From Paraglaciecola sp. (lineage in GTDB: Bacteria > Pseudomonadota > Gammaproteobacteria > Enterobacterales > Alteromonadaceae), in contig JAACSL010000007.1 of the NCBI GenBank assembly GCA_009993955.1, positions 1 to 64,000 on the forward strand: a DNA stretch of 64,000 nucleotides, given 5' to 3'. This document shows positions 63,316 through 64,000 of this stretch, one piece after another (the stretch's first letter is position 1; each line of letters opens with the position of its first letter). The notes beneath the pieces were generated by a model. That model made no database searches. It had not been told where the DNA came from and saw only the letters and a program-made list of their open reading frames with translations. The position numbers and the translations under genes were made by a program.

Positions 63316-64000
63316 ATGAAAATTTTAGTGCCTATCAAACGGGCGATTGATTACAACGTGAAAGTGCGGGTGAAACCCGACAACTCAGCTGTCGATTTAA
63401 CCAACGCTAAAATGTCTCTTAATCCTTTTTGTGAAATAGCGGTTGAGGAAGCGGTTAGGCTGAAAGAACAAGGACTTGCTACTGAGATAGTGGTTGTTTC
63501 TATCGGTGACAAAGCTTGTCAAGAACAAATAAGAACCGCCCTAGCACTAGGAGCCGATCGTGGTTTGCATATCGATACCGCGTTAAGCCTTGACTCATTG
63601 CAAGTCGCCAAGTTGTTGCAAAAGGTCGTCGAGCAAGAAAGCCCTGATCTCGTTATTCTTGGCAAACAGTCTATCGATTCAGATAATAATCAAACGGGTC
63701 AAATGTTAGCTGCGCTTACTGGCATGCCCCAAGGTACCTTTGCCTCAAAAGTACAATTAAGCGCCGCGAGCGTGCAAGTAACGCGTGAAATTGACGGAGG
63801 CTTACAAACGGTAGAATTGACATTACCTGCTATCGTTACCACAGATTTACGTCTGAACGAGCCGCGTTATGCGTCACTGCCTAACATTATGAAGGCTAAG
63901 CGTAAACCTTTAGACAGCAAGGCCGCTGACGAGTACGCCGTGAATTTGCAGTCCAATGTAAAAACCCTGAAGGTTGAAGCACCTGCAGCGCGTCAAGGTG
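63316..64000 (+). CDS. etfB: Electron transfer flavoprotein beta subunit (cut by window end)
   Basis: The first 228 residues of EtfB: MKILVPIKRAIDYNVKVRV, NPFCEIAVEEAVRLKEQG, VILGKQSIDSDNNQTGQMLAALTG and the flavin/AMP-binding DLRLNEPRYASLPNIMKAKRKP. It forms ETF with EtfA, which would be expected just past the window. AAAGAGG precedes the ATG at 63316. Only about 20 residues should be missing. Confidence 0.95.
   Translation, partial: MKILVPIKRAIDYNVKVRVKPDNSAVDLTNAKMSLNPFCEIAVEEAVRLKEQGLATEIVVVSIGDKACQEQIRTALALGADRGLHIDTALSLDSLQVAKLLQKVVEQESPDLVILGKQSIDSDNNQTGQMLAALTGMPQGTFASKVQLSAASVQVTREIDGGLQTVELTLPAIVTTDLRLNEPRYASLPNIMKAKRKPLDSKAADEYAVNLQSNVKTLKVEAPAARQG

Overview
The window looks like chromosomal DNA of a marine gammaproteobacterium of the Alteromonadales (Alteromonas/Glaciecola/Paraglaciecola-like). 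This is judged from gene families and order only (PuuD-type purine catabolism, a Moco riboswitch in front of moa/mod genes, fur / fldA / DUF2788 / ybfF clustering, an ETF-QO gene divergent from etfB, TonB-dependent receptor, integron cassettes). No rRNA or other species marker is present, so genus is inference.

Layout. 1-3.5 kb: integron-cassette debris, with two attC-like sites, a DUF1801 gene, a GNAT gene cut by a repeat array with an adjacent Y1 (REP-associated type) transposase, an unknown membrane-anchored protein, and a ParE-like toxin remnant lacking a start codon. 3.5-8.8 kb: hybrid histidine kinase, CPBP membrane protease, SOUL protein, GlpT-type transporter. 8.9-24.2 kb and 40.2-44.1 kb: a large purine-utilisation island. 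It holds a seven-gene operon xdhA-xdhB-xdhC-uraD-uraH-guaD-puuD, a divergent TetR/RutR-like regulator followed by puuE, a guanine/hypoxanthine permease, adenine deaminase, a lipoprotein fusing a purine-nucleoside (NUP) domain to a cupin, a TonB-dependent receptor, an 8-oxoguanine-type deaminase and a xanthine/urate permease. Sequences close to TTGACCA-NN-TGGTCAA lie 75-170 bp upstream of xdhA, both permeases and the receptor, defining a likely regulon.

26.0-40.2 kb: a complete 14,183-bp Tn3-family transposon (Tn4651-like TnpA, tyrosine recombinase TnpS and KfrA-like TnpT) with 39-bp inverted repeats and a 5-bp AACCA target duplication. It sits inside the TonB receptor gene. Removing it and one duplication restores a single 845-codon reading frame. 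Its cargo is odd: an intact tRNA-Pro(TGG), unknown genes beside it, an HU gene with an in-frame ochre codon, a chemoreceptor, a ribbon-helix-helix protein, a spermidine-synthase-like protein, a SulP transporter, a broken universal stress protein gene and, at the right end, a small protein overlapping a GIY-YIG-like protein.

44.3-50.8 kb: rhodanese, two tandem EF-hand proteins, and a four-gene operon for making and recycling glucosylglycerate, a compatible solute. 51.1-56.2 kb: Moco riboswitch, moaA-mobA-moaB-moaC-moaD-moaE-modA-modB (no modC). This pathway supplies the cofactor that the xanthine dehydrogenase in the same window needs. 56.2-64 kb: fur, a chemoreceptor, fldA, DUF2788, ybfF, an H-NS-like gene, ETF-QO, and the start of etfB running off the window end.
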